64,000 nt of DNA from the NCBI RefSeq assembly GCF_014905175.1, contig NC_057789.1, positions 21,634,555 to 21,698,554 of the forward strand, written 5' to 3'. The notes below the pieces were generated by a model, which saw only the letters and a list, made by a program, of their open reading frames with translations, was not told the origin of the DNA and ran no database searches. This DNA is from Aphidius gifuensis. Its lineage: Eukaryota > Arthropoda > Insecta > Hymenoptera > Braconidae. The translations under genes were made by a program, and so were the position numbers. Numbering within the stretch: position 1 is the first letter of the stretch; each line of letters begins with the position of its first letter. Positions 44,812 through 55,650 of the stretch are shown piece by piece.

Positions 44812-46213
44812 TGCATCTTTATTTTGACCTACACTTCTATTAATCTATCGGCTTGATGATTTCTAAGCTAGTTAGTTTAAAAGTATTATTGTTAATTTTT
44901 TTTCAATTTTTTGATTATGTTAAAACGCAAATAGATAAATCATTTGAGACTAAAGGGCGTTATCTCTCTTTTTTCAACTCTGTGATTGTATCTATAAGTG
45001 CATAGCAGCCACTACCGAAGCGCCGCTTGTTGACTTGGGTGCGTAACGGGCTATAATTAATAACTCGGTTGTTTATTAAGATAGGGAATTGAATAAACGC
45101 CTATAACGATCTGCGAGATAAGCTCTTTTATTTAAAAAAAAAAATCGCGATGATCGGTTGGGTAGTTGCTGAGATTATTTTTAATTTGGCTTTGCTTGGG
45201 ATTATTTTTACAATTTCAGAGATGTTATCATTTGTTTAAAAGAATTAAAGACTTGCTAGCTCTAAATAATATTCCTATTCCAAACTTGAGGTTGAAAGTT
45301 AAATAAATTTCCCGTTATTTAATTTTCGATTTTTTGGTGGCAAATAAAAGTGTATTTTTTTTTAATTTTCCTGCTAGTTTTTTTTTTAGATAATGAATGT
45401 CAAAGTTGACAACTTCAACACATAAGAATAGGGGCAGAATACATATTTACGCTTGTCATTAAAAAAATTTTTACTACTACTATTTTTTAATTATCAGTTT
45501 GTTTTTCTTTACAATGCGGATTACATACTATTGGATCCAAACTTTGTTTGACGATGGGGTTTACTTTCAACCTTAATTATTTGAATGGAATTTTGTTTTT
45601 CAATTTTTTGAATGAATTAATAAAGTATGATGATATCTATTAAATAATTTCGCGTTGTCATTTTCATTATCATTCAAAACAGAATAGGAAATCTAAACCA
45701 AGGTTATCCGACAAAGAAATTATTATGTACTGACGGACTGAATTTCATTATTTTGAACGTTAACATTTTCATTTTATTACACATTTTCTATTGATAACAC
45801 ATTTCATTTAAACCGAATATTCACCAAAATTTTTAAGCTTGTTTTGACCTACACTTCTTTTTATCTATCGGTCTGATAATTCCTAAGCTAATATTATTGT
45901 TAATTTTTTTTCAATTTTTCGATTATGTTTAAATGCAAATAGATAAATCATTTGGGACTATAGCGCGTTCTCTCTCTTTTTCCACCTCTGTGATTGTATG
46001 AGTGTAAAGCACCCACTACCAAAGCGCCGCCTGTTGCCTCTGCCGCGTAACCGGCTATTATTTATAATAAATAATAACTCGGTTGTTTATTAAGATATGA
46101 AATCAAATAAACGCCTATCACGATCTCTTTGATTTGAAGAAAAAATCACAATGATCGGTTCGGTAGTTGCTGAGAACATTAGCAACAAAGTTTCTCATTT
46201 TCACATTTATATA

Positions 46214-46853
46214 TACACTGTGAAAAATTTCTGCTGAATTTTAGCAAAAAACTGCTTGGCAATAAGTGGTTTAAAATAAAAAAAAAATTATTTATGTTAA
46301 ACAGAAAATGATTTGTTTAGAGAAAAAAAAATTCTTGTTTAAAATAATAATTTGTTTATAACATTCAGACAGAGTCTTGTTAAATAATCAAATACAATAT
46401 GGCATAATTTTAACAGTGTTTACCTTTAAAAAAATCTCTCTGTCGTTAAAAGTGAGACGCAACTCTATTATAATAATCGTATTAGTGTTCGTGGCAAGGA
46501 GTACTGGGTTTACGTTTAGCAGGTTTTTGCTTAAAAAAATCCCTCTGTCGTTCGTAACGAGAACCTTATTGAATATAATAATCATAATAGTGCTTGTGTC
46601 AACGAGTAGTGGGGTTCACGTTTAGCAGTTTTTTTTTGCTTGACACAAACCGTTTATTGTTTTTAACAAGACTCTGTCTGAATGTTATAAAGAAATTATT
46701 ATTTTAAACAAGAATTTTTTTTTCTCTAAACAAATCATTTTCTGTTTAACATGAATAATTTTTTTTTTATTTTAAACCACTTATTGCCAAGCAGTTTTTC
46801 ACTAAAATTAAGAACAATTTTATTTATTTTCAACCAAAAATTTTCCCAGTGTA
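46214..46853. mobile_element. TA-flanked MITE with ~170-bp inverted repeats
   Basis: The ends are TACACTGTGAAAAATTT and the inverse AAATTTTCCCAGTGTA. Inverted homology runs inward through CTGCTTGGCAATAAGTGGTT and CATTCAGACAGAGTCTTGTT. Two direct copies of a ~100-bp unit (CTCTCTGTCGTT...TTTACGTTTAGCAG) sit in the centre. TA borders suggest a Tc1/mariner-type target. No transposase. Confidence 0.7.
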
Positions 46854-48105
46854 TAGATTATAATATTCTGTGTTAAGTTTTTGAATTGGAATTTCATTTA
46901 CATAGAACCTTAATATTTTAACTAATCAATAAATTTGAAAATTTCTATCATAATTGTTAATGACTGAATGAACATAATATAGTTCACTCGGAAGGAGAGC
47001 GAAAAAGACAACTAGTCAAAAATATATTAATGCAACGAGAGATCTTTTAATTACTATTTATTAGAATTACTAAAGAAGTTTCACTTCCCTGTGCGTACAA
47101 TAACACACATCTTTTTTTTTTTTTTTTATTTTAACCGCCACTCACTTACACTGTTTGTTTATTGTTATTTATTGTTACTTGAGATTAATTGTTCACTCTT
47201 TGTTGTTAACTTAAACATTTTATGTTATATTATTATTAATAATTATTATTGTTAGCATGATGGTACGCAAATTTATTGTTTAGATTTGGGTTTTAATTAT
47301 TAAATATTCATTGGTAATTACGTTAAAATTATTTTAAACTAAGCAATTACAAATATAAGCACAGTGGTACAAAGGCTTATTGTTATTTAAACTGGATCAT
47401 GCAGCCTTGTTTGTCATGCCTTATTTTCTCTCTCTCTTTTTTTTTATCGGTCGTTTGTTTGGGGCCAGATGTCAGACGTAATAAAAAAAAATTCAACAGA
47501 AAAAGGGCACACTTTTATTATGTGAAAAAAAAATTTGGAGCTCGGGAAATCTAATAGCCCCCCGGGTAGTAAACTAAACAGCAATAAAAAAAAATGAAAC
47601 TAGAAACTAAACTACATAAAAAAATAAAATTTTATCGTTTTTCTCGAGAAACCCATTAAATTTTTACTGTCAACGTCTTGCACTGCATAAATTTATTTAT
47701 TAATGAGGGGAAAAGTTTAAATTTTATTTTTATTTTATTTTATATTTTTTTCTTGGGAAAAAAAAAATAATAAAAAAAAATAAAAACCAAGTGTCAATTT
47801 TCACGCACGTACTAACAAAAATTTAGAATTAATTCTTAGAATTTTCTCCCCTTGACAACATTATTTAACGATAAAAAAAAATTGACGCCAAGCTAAAAAA
47901 AAAATATTTCTTGAAACAAAGACAAATGACGCCGAGTTAGAAAATTATTAACACACAAAGAAAAAGGACGCCAAGCTATTATTTTGTCGCGTACCAAAAA
48001 CAAAATTTAACAATTATTTTTATATATATTATTTTCCACAACAAAAATTTACTCGTTTTTCCGCGAATTTTCCCGCGCGCGACCTAATTTCTCCGGCGTT
48101 CTTTT

Positions 48106-48107
48106 AC
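48106..48107 (-). promoter_or_regulatory. Candidate major splice donor in the leader
   Basis: Minus-strand GAAGG|GTAAAAG lies about 45 nt past the PBS start, a usual place for a retroviral donor. It could pair with the acceptors before env and the accessory ORFs. Confidence 0.4.
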
Positions 48108-48137
48108 CCTTCGCGAACACGTTTTTCTATCTTGAAA

Positions 48138-48152
48138 CCGGACGAGCCCCCA
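48138..48152 (-). promoter_or_regulatory. Primer-binding site for tRNA-Pro
   Basis: On the minus strand TGGGGGCTCGTCCGG directly follows the 5' LTR end. It complements the last 15 nt (with CCA) of the animal tRNA-Pro acceptor/T-arm, the primer also used by murine leukaemia viruses. The match fades after 15 nt. Confidence 0.85.
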
Positions 48153-50154
48153 TGAAATATCGTAGCCGGATTATTTACAAGACATAATTATTTTGCCCTA
48201 TAAAATAATCCTGCATGATTTGTAATTAATTGACCCAATTCACCCAGCGCACTTAAGACAAACTATAGGTAGGTTTGGGCAGATAGACGCGTAATTTAGG
48301 GAGGGTAAATGACACCTGAAAAGGACACGAAAAATATAACACAAACACAAATATAATTTTATAATAAAATAATTGAGACGACACACGACATTTATTATTC
48401 GGAAAAAGCATTAATTTTATTTATAAGAAACACCATGATTTGAATTAAAAAGTACATAGAAAAAAACACACTTAATTCAACGTAAAAATTATAAAAATAT
48501 AAAAATATAAAAATACGCAAAACTAAATTAAAACAAAGGCCCCACGCGTCGATAATATAGAGAGAGATCAAGTGAAAATTACGGAGTCAGCAAATTGAAA
48601 TAATAAAGAAACAATCGGTAGGATAAAATTAAACCGGATAAAACTCAACTAGATTGGGAAGCAATCTAGTTGATTAATTTAATAAAACACTGACTCTACA
48701 ATAACGTAATTATGACACTTGATTGACGATAACAATTATTTAAAATTACACTGATAAAACGCGGTCAAACATTTATTATAAAAATAATATTGGTACTTAC
48801 AATGATTGTTGAACTTAATTTACTGGCTAATGAACGACGTGGACCTTGACCTTGGCTTCGTTTTGATTACAATATAGATCGATGGTTGTGTAGTGGATTG
48901 ATGATGAACAACGGTATTAATTGTAAAAATAAAGCACTCGCGTAGCACACAATTTAATTCTAATTAATCAACGATTTTGTTGGATTAAAATATATTTAAA
49001 ACCAAATTAATTAAATTTATTGTATAACAGAGCTATACATACAAATTAGTTAAAGTAATTAAAGAATTTAAATCTGATTGAGAAATATTAAAATATCAAA
49101 TAATTAAACTTGCAACTGATTTGACAATAAGAATATTCTAAGTTTTAATTCAGAAAAATAAAAATATTCTAAGTTTTAATAAAAATTATTAAATTTTTCT
49201 AAGTCAAAATTCAGATATTGTAAAATTTTCCAAGTTTTAATTTAAAAATATTAAAAATTTTCTAAGTTTTAATTCAGAAAAAATAAAATATTTCTAAGTC
49301 TTTATTTAGAAAATTAAAAATATTCTAAGTTTTAATTCAGAAAAATAAAATATTCTAAGTTTTAATCAAAAAAAAAATAATTAAACTTTTCTAAGTCAAA
49401 ACTCAGATATTGTAAAATTTTCCAAGTTTTAATTTAAAAATATTAAAATTTTCTAAGTTTTAATTCAGAAAAATAAAATATTTCTAAGTATTTATTCAGA
49501 AAATTAAAAATATTCTAAGTTTTAATTCAGAAAAATAAAATATTCTAAGTCTTTAAACTCAAGAATAATCAAATTTTCTAAGTCTTTATTAGAAGAATAA
49601 AGCTTCGGCGATTAAGTAGAACTTAATTAGAGCTGGAAGAGCTAGTTATGGTGCAGAGGCTGCAGACCAAGTAAAATTAAAAATCTAGATCGATTAAGTT
49701 TGGGACTCAATCAGCCCTTAGAAAAGTGGGGATCTTTCGGAGACGTTCGGTTTTCTCCTGGTCCATTTCCTATTTTCCTTAGTCTACTTATTTTCTATTG
49801 GTCAGCTCAAAGGCGTGATCTTTGCGTATCAATTAAAAATATTTCTAATTAAAATTTTATAACATGAGTGGTATCAAAAGAATCCTTGTATTTTTACGAT
49901 TCTGTTGATATCACTCATTGCACTAATTTATCTTTTAAATCAATTAATAAAATTGGCGGTATTGCCGCTTGGCATTAGTGCCGGCTCAAGAAAATTATTG
50001 AGGGGGCAAAGTCTCTGGTTCCCCAAAATATAATGCTCTCCTATTGCGTAAGATGGAGCTAAGGGTATCGAAATATACCCTGAATATATAAAAAGATAAA
50101 AATATTAAAAATAGAAAATAAAAAAAATTGGTGCGCCTACCGCAGGACATTACA
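48153..50154 (-). repeat. 5' LTR of the giant retroelement
   Basis: 2002 bp, the same length as the left LTR, with the same termini, internal minisatellite and TATA-like sequence. It should hold the element's promoter. GTCT follows at 50155-50158. Confidence 0.9.
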
Positions 50155-50158
50155 GTCT
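50155..50158. repeat. Target-site duplication GTCT, right copy
   Basis: Same four bases as 15700-15703. Confidence 0.8.
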
Positions 50159-50529
50159 TATCAAATATTTGTATTTTAGTTTCTTGAATTTTGATAAAAT
50201 CCAATATCTCGTGAGAAAAGAAACCTCTTGTGTCGTTGATAATTTATGTTTCCTTTTTTTTTATATTTTACGGATTTATAACGTCACCTCGGATAGAACA
50301 ATGCTATAAAAAATTATACATTTTTTGTGAAACATTCATTTCAACTTCTACGAGATATATTTTTTTTTTTATTCTCCTAAAATTTTATTTTTTTTTTTGT
50401 AACGTTCAAATTACGTAGAGTTAAAACTAGATATAACTTTTGTTAGAATTAATGGAATAACTTCAAATTAGGCTTAAAAATTGTAGTTTTAAAAATTCTA
50501 TCAGTAGTGTACATAGGACAGCTCTGGCT

Positions 50530-50815
50530 CACCCCACCTCGCTGTGACCCCCTCCCTCTACGGGCCACCCTTCCCCGCGACCCCTCGCTGTGATCCGCGG
50601 TCGATTTCGCAGAATCCGCGAGACCTCACATCAGGGGGTCCGCGAATTAATTTAATTAGGTCAGATCGCCACAGGGGGTCCTTAATTAGAGCAATTGATT
50701 AACTAATTTGGTCAAATCGCGGCAGGGGTCCTCCAATTGATTAATTAGGTCAAATCACCACGAGGGTCCTCTCATTAATTATTTAATTAGAGCAATGTAG
50801 CCATGGGGGGTCCCG
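50530..50815. repeat. GC-rich degenerate repeat island
   Basis: Five or so units of about 45-60 bp combine a GGGGGTCC core, a TCGCGGCAG/TCGCCACAG-like stretch and AATTAATTAGGTCAAAT. The island is much more GC-rich than its surroundings. No ORF is credible. Confidence 0.6.
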
Positions 50816-50834
50816 ATTTTTCATAAGAAGCCAT

Positions 50835-51245
50835 GTTGGATTTTCGTAAGACGCCATATTGTTTTTCTATTTAGTATGACGTTACATCGCATTATTTTTA
50901 TCATTATTATTATTATCCAGAAGATGTCATAATGTTTTTTCGTAAGACGCCATATTGTTTTTCTATTTAGTATGACGTCACATCGCATTATTATTATTAT
51001 CATTATTATTATCCAGAAGATGTCATAATGTTTTTTCGTAGAACGCCATATTGTTTTTCCATTTAATATGACGTCACATCGCATTATTATCATTACTAAC
51101 ATTATTATTATCCAGAAGATGTTATAATGTTTTTTGTAAGACGCCATGTTGGAAATTTTTATTGACGTCATCTTTGATTTTTTTGAATGACGCCTGTCCC
51201 GAATTTGTCCCGAATGTCCCGAATATGTCCCGAATGTTCCAACAA
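50835..51245. repeat. ~100-bp tandem repeats followed by a TGTCCCGAA array
   Basis: Three and a half units carry TAAGACGCCATATTGTTTTT, TATGACGTCACATCGCATTA and ATCCAGAAGATGTCATAATG. TGACGTCA is a perfect CRE/ATF palindrome in two of them. From about 51195, TGTCCCGAA recurs about four times. The minus-strand open frame across the array is repeat-driven. Confidence 0.75.
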
Positions 51246-51663
51246 GCAAGAGATTATAGTATATCCTTCCAATAAAAGAATATTCCTTAATATATTATAC
51301 AATGAAAAACCGAATAACCTTAGATATCTCAGTTAGTAAAAGCAATGGATTGAAATTGGTTGATTAAAATATGAGAGATTAGCCGTAAATGTGAACAATT
51401 TAAGAGAATAAAAACTCAAATAAAAATGATTTCTTTTGTACTTATTATTTATACAAAAAATTAATCTCGATAATGGTTCAAACTGAGGACCAATCATTTT
51501 TATAGGTTAGAACCTTAGCTTATGCATCATCAAGACAAATTACAGAGAATATTGTAAATAACTTCATTATTTCATCATCTATTTGTTGTTTGTAAAATAA
51601 GTTGTGGAAGGGGTAAATAGGAAGTGGAAAAGATGGAAAAAGGGGGGAATGGCTATTCAGAGA

Positions 51664-51699
51664 TATAAAAGAAATATCATCAGTTCAGAACTGGTCACT
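51664..51699 (+). promoter_or_regulatory. TATA/initiator promoter of the 51746 gene
   Basis: TATAAAAG starts at 51664 and a TCACT initiator-like site at 51695, 31 nt apart. The ATG follows at 51746. Confidence 0.6.
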
Positions 51700-51745
51700 A
51701 TACAGTTGAGTTGAGTTGAGTTAAGTTGATATATATTCAAACAAA

Positions 51746-52535
51746 ATGTCAGCATTCATTGATTTTCAAGGATTCCAAGAACCTCAAGGTTTATTCGTTG
51801 TAAAAGAGTTGGTTATCCAACCTCTCAATTCAAGATTTTCACCAACTATAAAAATATTTAAACTACTTTGTGAAAAATCACGCCTAACAGAAGAATATAA
51901 AAAAATTGTGAATAATTGTGAAAAAAATTGTCATGGGATATCTTGGGAAGCTGGTCATGATCAATTTGATAACGTATCAACAATAATCATTGAAGAATTA
52001 GTTGGAAAGTTTAATTATTTATTTGTCAAAGGTGAAGATAGAAAAAAATGGTTAACATTTATTTTACGTTTTAATCCCATGACAATATTTAATTTGGAAG
52101 ATCTGGATTGTCCAGAACCAAAAATATTAGAGACGGAACATCCAGCAATACGACGTATGAATTCACATCCCTTATGCAGTTTTTACAAATGTGCATATAA
52201 AAATGCGCAAAGATACAAATATTGGTACATTAAATCATTTTCAACAAGAGCCAACATGAAAAAATCTATTTTACATTTTTGTGCAGTCGAAAATATAACT
52301 GAATTGACACAAAAAGATATTGCTGCATTTCCAAATTCCAGTGATGGCTATCATAAAATTTGCATCACATCAAATTGATGAAATTTGGGAAAATTTGTCA
52401 AACAACGAAATCCAACATCCAATACAAAATGATTGTGAAGATGAAGTTGGAATATCTTATTATGTACTAGAAAAAGATTGTTTAAAATGTAAAGAAGGAA
52501 CTGATAATGAAGAATTGAATTTTTTAATTGAATGA
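51746..52535 (+). CDS. Conserved mobile-element-associated protein of unknown function
   Basis: The first frame (51746-52378) gives 210 residues with an FIDFQGF ... LFVVKELVIQPL start, GISWEAGHDQFDNVSTII, LFVKGEDRKKWL and a late C...CAYKNA motif set. I recall this pattern from multicopy proteins near Polintons and other mobile elements in insects and cnidarians. The conserved acids near the start and centre hint at a nuclease-like fold, but that is a guess. A second frame overlapping from about 52320 continues with SHQIDEIWENLSNN to 52535, suggesting one frameshift near 52365. A TATA/TCACT promoter lies directly upstream. Confidence 0.65.
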
Positions 52536-53027
52536 ATGAAATAAAACTTAATTTTTTTCTTGAGTTGTTACTTTAGAATTATCCTTCCTTCCTTAGAATA
52601 TAAGATAAAAAAAAAAATAGAAACTAGTTTCGACATGTTTCATCATGTTCATCCTGGAAAACAATACTTCCTTGATTTCATTGTTATAAAAATTGATGAA
52701 TCATCTTACAACAAAGGATTAAAAGATCAAATTTTAGAAAATATTATAAAACAAGTTTAAACAGGAATAATTAGCTTTTCTCGAAAAAAATATTTATTGT
52801 ATCTATTGTTGTAAATTTAATCAGTCATTCCACGAAAAAAGATTATAGGATTAAAAGATTAAAATAATATAAAGTAAAGACTATTTTCTAAGAAAAAAAT
52901 TTTTAGTAGGGATAAGCAAAACCTGATTTTCCTTCTCCCACAGAATATTAACCAATCACAACGTTCCCCCACTCTTAGTGACGAGAGGAAAGGGAACTTT
53001 TATGTAGGTGGGAGACCTGAGATTTAG

Positions 53028-53061
53028 TATATATTCTCGTGCACAGAGACTAAACATCACT
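53028..53061 (+). promoter_or_regulatory. TATA/initiator promoter of the 53213 gene
   Basis: TATATATT at 53028 and TCACT at 53057, 29 nt apart. The transcribed start is followed by a 5' exon with no ATG and a GTAATT donor-like site near 53112. Confidence 0.45.
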
Positions 53062-53212
53062 CTTCGTTCAGTCCATCAGCTGTAGTGCGCCCAGTCTTAG
53101 AAACCAACAAGTAATTTTTATCATATATTCATAAATTTCTTTATAAATGATATTATCGTTGTTTTTTAAATTATTTTGTTAACTAAAAAATAACTTTTCC
53201 ATTTACAGATAT

Positions 53213-53561
53213 CATAAAAGAGTTTTGCAAAAGCAAAAAACTTCAAAAAGCTAACCAACGCAAATCATTGAAAGATTTGAAGAGGAAAGTAGTTCATAAA
53301 ATTACTAAAGTAGCAAGATTTCAAACATCAAAGTATGGTCCAGTGCTAACAGTCGAAATCGAGAATGAAAATTATGCATATCTACCAAAAAGATTTACTA
53401 CACATTTCAATCAAGATGATGAAGAATTTAAGGAGCTAGAAAATGCTGTCAAGAAAGAAACACTAACCATGGTTCTTGATGGTGAAAATAATCAAGATGT
53501 AATATTAGATGATAGTTCATATAATCAACGTGATTTCGATGATGATGATGAGGAAATGTGA
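53213..53561 (+). CDS. Small basic-then-acidic Polinton protein, possibly nucleic-acid-binding
   Basis: A TTTACAG acceptor lies just before this exon. The open frame runs from the acceptor through KEFCKSKK, KDLKRKVVHKITKVARF, a β-strand-like segment (YGPVLTVEIENENYAYLPKRF) and an Asp/Glu-rich tail ending DDDDEEM. The VTVEI...YLPKRF pattern resembles a small OB-fold-like protein found in several insect Polintons and viruses, but this is weak. No ATG is in frame near the exon start. The codon ATA at 53217 stands where an ATG would be expected, so the start may be lost. Confidence 0.45.
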
Positions 53562-53644
53562 ATAAATAAATTAAGTAAACAAATACACTAAAACCAAATT
53601 ATTTTCTATTGTTTTATTTATTAAAAATCATAATTACAATTAAT

Positions 53645-55435
53645 TTATGTTAACTTATGTACTACTTCACTTATTGGTCTATATTTAATTATTTTGTCAT
53701 GTAGAATTAAGCAATATGCTGTCGTTCCTTGAGGAAAGTTTTCTTTCGATTCAAATTCTAAACGTACATCTACAGCACCAGTTTTTAAAAACTTATTTTG
53801 TTTACTACAATCGATAACAATTAATGGAGATTTTTTAATAAAATTATCTTTTGTCACTAAATCTATTTTTGAGCCATAGTAAGACTCTGCAAAATTAGCA
53901 TATATATCGTATAATGAAGCAAATTAATTTTTTTCAATATCAAGATTTAAATTCCCATATGGAAAAATATGAGAATTAAGATAAAGTTTAACATTTGTTA
54001 TTATACAATGATCAAAATGTGTTACATCTTTTTGCCAATCATTTTTTCTATTTGATTGAAAACCAAGAATAACATAACGCGGCTTTTCCAGTTGAGTTGC
54101 AGTTTTCACTGTCCATATATGATGAGTTGTTTGTGGCAGCAATGGATATTCATATAAATCCCAACTTCTGAATCCAATAGAAATGACAGGATCTTTTTGT
54201 ATATATTTCATTATATCAATTTTATTTTTGTTTGATAACATTATATATGGTACAAGCCATTCAATTTTATGTAAGTTTCAAATCAAATTCTGGCATATCA
54301 GGTACTGTTTCATTATCTCGTACGATTGCATTCAAATTTGAACGTGATCGTATCGAAATGAGTTCATGTTTCGCATTGACAATTATTTTTTGATAATCTT
54401 CAGCAAAGCCAAAAATTATATTTGATGCACATATATCAAAATAATAACACGCATATATCAAAATATCCATTATCATTTATCAATTTCATACCATTTTGAT
54501 TTATCCACCTTGCATTTTCATAATTCATTCTTGAACTTAATGACATTCTTTGATTTATCAATTAAAACTCCATTTAATTCATAACGCATTTCATCAAACA
54601 AAAAACACATAGCATTATTTACTAACGTTAAAGAAAAAATATTAGCAAGTGGATCTTCCGCATTTGCAGCAGCATGTTGTTGCGTTAATTTTCCACTCAT
54701 ACGTATATAGCTTTTTGATGGTAGAACAAACAAATCTTGATTATTCTTGAATAGGCTATTGACGACTGATATTCAATGGAAATTATATAATTTTAATTGA
54801 CAATGTATTCGACGAGTATCGGGGTAGCTTAGAGGGTTTATGCTGTTAGTGCAACGAATGTTGTTGAGAGACTATTTTCTTTGGGTCCTGAGATTATCCT
54901 TGATCGTCACAAAAGAGAATCTCAGGGTGCACACATAGCTAGGTATGTGTGTGTCTCGACGCACACATACACAACCATGCAGATGCACAAACCCAAAAAT
55001 CTTCGCAAACACATATATTTACGATTTAAAATAGAAAAATCGTAAACTCCTCAACGAAGTAATGGTCAATTTCGACCCGGGTGGCCAGCCCTTTATACCT
55101 GAGTGACAATGCTCAGGTACAACATGTTTATTTTGATTGAATTGGTTACGGAGCACCATGACCCGACATGAACGTCTAAATATCGTAAAATATAAAATCT
55201 TGGAAATTTCGACGGTCTGCAAACCTCTCCGCTTTCCCTCTACTACACAATACAATTAAAGAAGTAAATATTTGAGCAATTAAATGAGTTAGCTGTGACG
55301 ACTGGAGATAGAGACGGAACAACTATTATCGAAACTGGTTGATCCAAATGACTGATGAGCATGTAGCTCATAGTTGGATATTTCATTGTAAAATTAAACT
55401 GGCGCGTTTATATCGAAAATATTTTCATCACTCAT
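53645..55435 (-). pseudogene. Major capsid protein (double jelly roll), broken and interrupted
   Basis: In minus-strand order: an N-terminal segment from an ATG at 55435 (MSDENIFDINAP ... YELHAHQ) with a stop; a 527-bp insertion (54769-55295); then coding segments in shifting frames with QDLFVLPSKSYIRMSG, LFDEMRYELNGV, RSRSNLNAI, PVISIGFRSWDLYEYPLLPQ, WTVKTATQLEKPRYVILGFQ, VKLYLNSHIFPYGNLNLD and, near the end, VDVRLEFESKENFPQGTTAYCLILHD. The 'PRY.I.GFQ' and 'YLNS...YP' blocks are typical of Polinton-type hexon-like capsid proteins, which form the icosahedral shell. At least three frameshifts lie between 53860 and 54520. It cannot make capsid as sequenced. Confidence 0.8.
54769..55295. mobile_element. 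527-bp insertion in the capsid gene with a 9-bp duplication, possibly SINE-like
   Basis: TGACGACTG flanks it at 54760-54768 and 55296-55304. The interior starts AT-rich, then holds GGGGTAGCTTAGAGGG, which contains a perfect pol III A-box (TAGCTTAGAGG), but no clear B box at the proper distance. There are no obvious inverted termini. It may be a tRNA-derived SINE or another small element. Coding similarity to the capsid resumes on both sides. Confidence 0.55.
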
Positions 55436-55567
55436 TTTGACGTGTAAAACAATTAAGACAAGTTATATTTATCCAATTAAAGTTCCAAAATTTTTTTTTA
55501 CTTTTAGACCTAGACTCTGCAGGTAATTTATATTCTGAGGTGTCAACTTCTTGACTGCTCGATTCAG

Positions 55568-55603
55568 ACTGACCGGAGGTGTCCATGATGTGCTGCTTTT
55601 ATA
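55568..55603 (-). promoter_or_regulatory. TATA/TCAGT promoter of the capsid gene
   Basis: Minus-strand TATAAAAG starts at 55603 and TCAGT at 55572, 31 nt apart. An ATG at 55586 lies between them and so is upstream of the predicted start site. Confidence 0.65.
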
Positions 55604-55650
55604 CGATGACCCACGTTTTATTGCGCGTGAATTGAAGCAAATTCCCATTC

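Larger units (their letters stand above)
42665..46180. repeat. Imperfect tandem duplication (2.5-kb and 1.0-kb units)
   Basis: Unit one (about 42665-45178) and unit two (about 45179-46180) share, in order, CGGCTTTGCTCGGGATTATT, TTCCCGTTATTCAATTTTCG, TTTTGACCTACACTTCT, GTTATCTCTC...GTGATTGTAT and GATCGGTTGGGTAGTTGCTGAG. Unit two lacks part of the middle and the MITE present in unit one, so it gives a view of the empty site. Confidence 0.7.
31778..48137 (-). other. 16.3-kb leader between PBS and gag, no recognisable retroviral gene
   Basis: No gag, pol or env-like frame exists here. It contains tandem repeats nearest gag, a long palindrome, a tandem duplication, two MITEs and host-gene fragments (separate entries). 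The terminal parts (about 46854-48137) are AT-rich with no feature except the donor candidate near the PBS. Confidence 0.7.
15704..50154 (-). mobile_element. Giant Ty3/gypsy-type endogenous retroelement (~34.45 kb) with env and accessory genes
   Basis: Two direct LTRs of 2002 bp bound the unit. It has matching GTCT target duplications, a polypurine tract beside the left LTR and a 15-nt tRNA-Pro primer-binding site abutting the right LTR, so the element reads on the minus strand. Order in its own sense: 5' LTR, PBS, about 16.3 kb of leader, gag, pol, integrase, env, three accessory ORFs, 3' LTR. The LTRs differ at only a few places by eye (a 2-bp indel near 16515, changes near 16575, one substitution near 17430), so insertion was recent. 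Known gypsy/errantivirus elements are usually 5-10 kb. The leader may have grown by nested insertions before or after this copy integrated. Confidence 0.85.

Noticed and set aside
50821..51249. 142-residue minus-strand ORF
   Set aside because: It spans the 100-bp tandem repeats and consists of repeated KKHYDIFW-type blocks; no start context or homology.
53645..54733. Four separate small minus-strand genes
   Set aside because: They are consecutive pieces of one frameshifted Polinton capsid gene.
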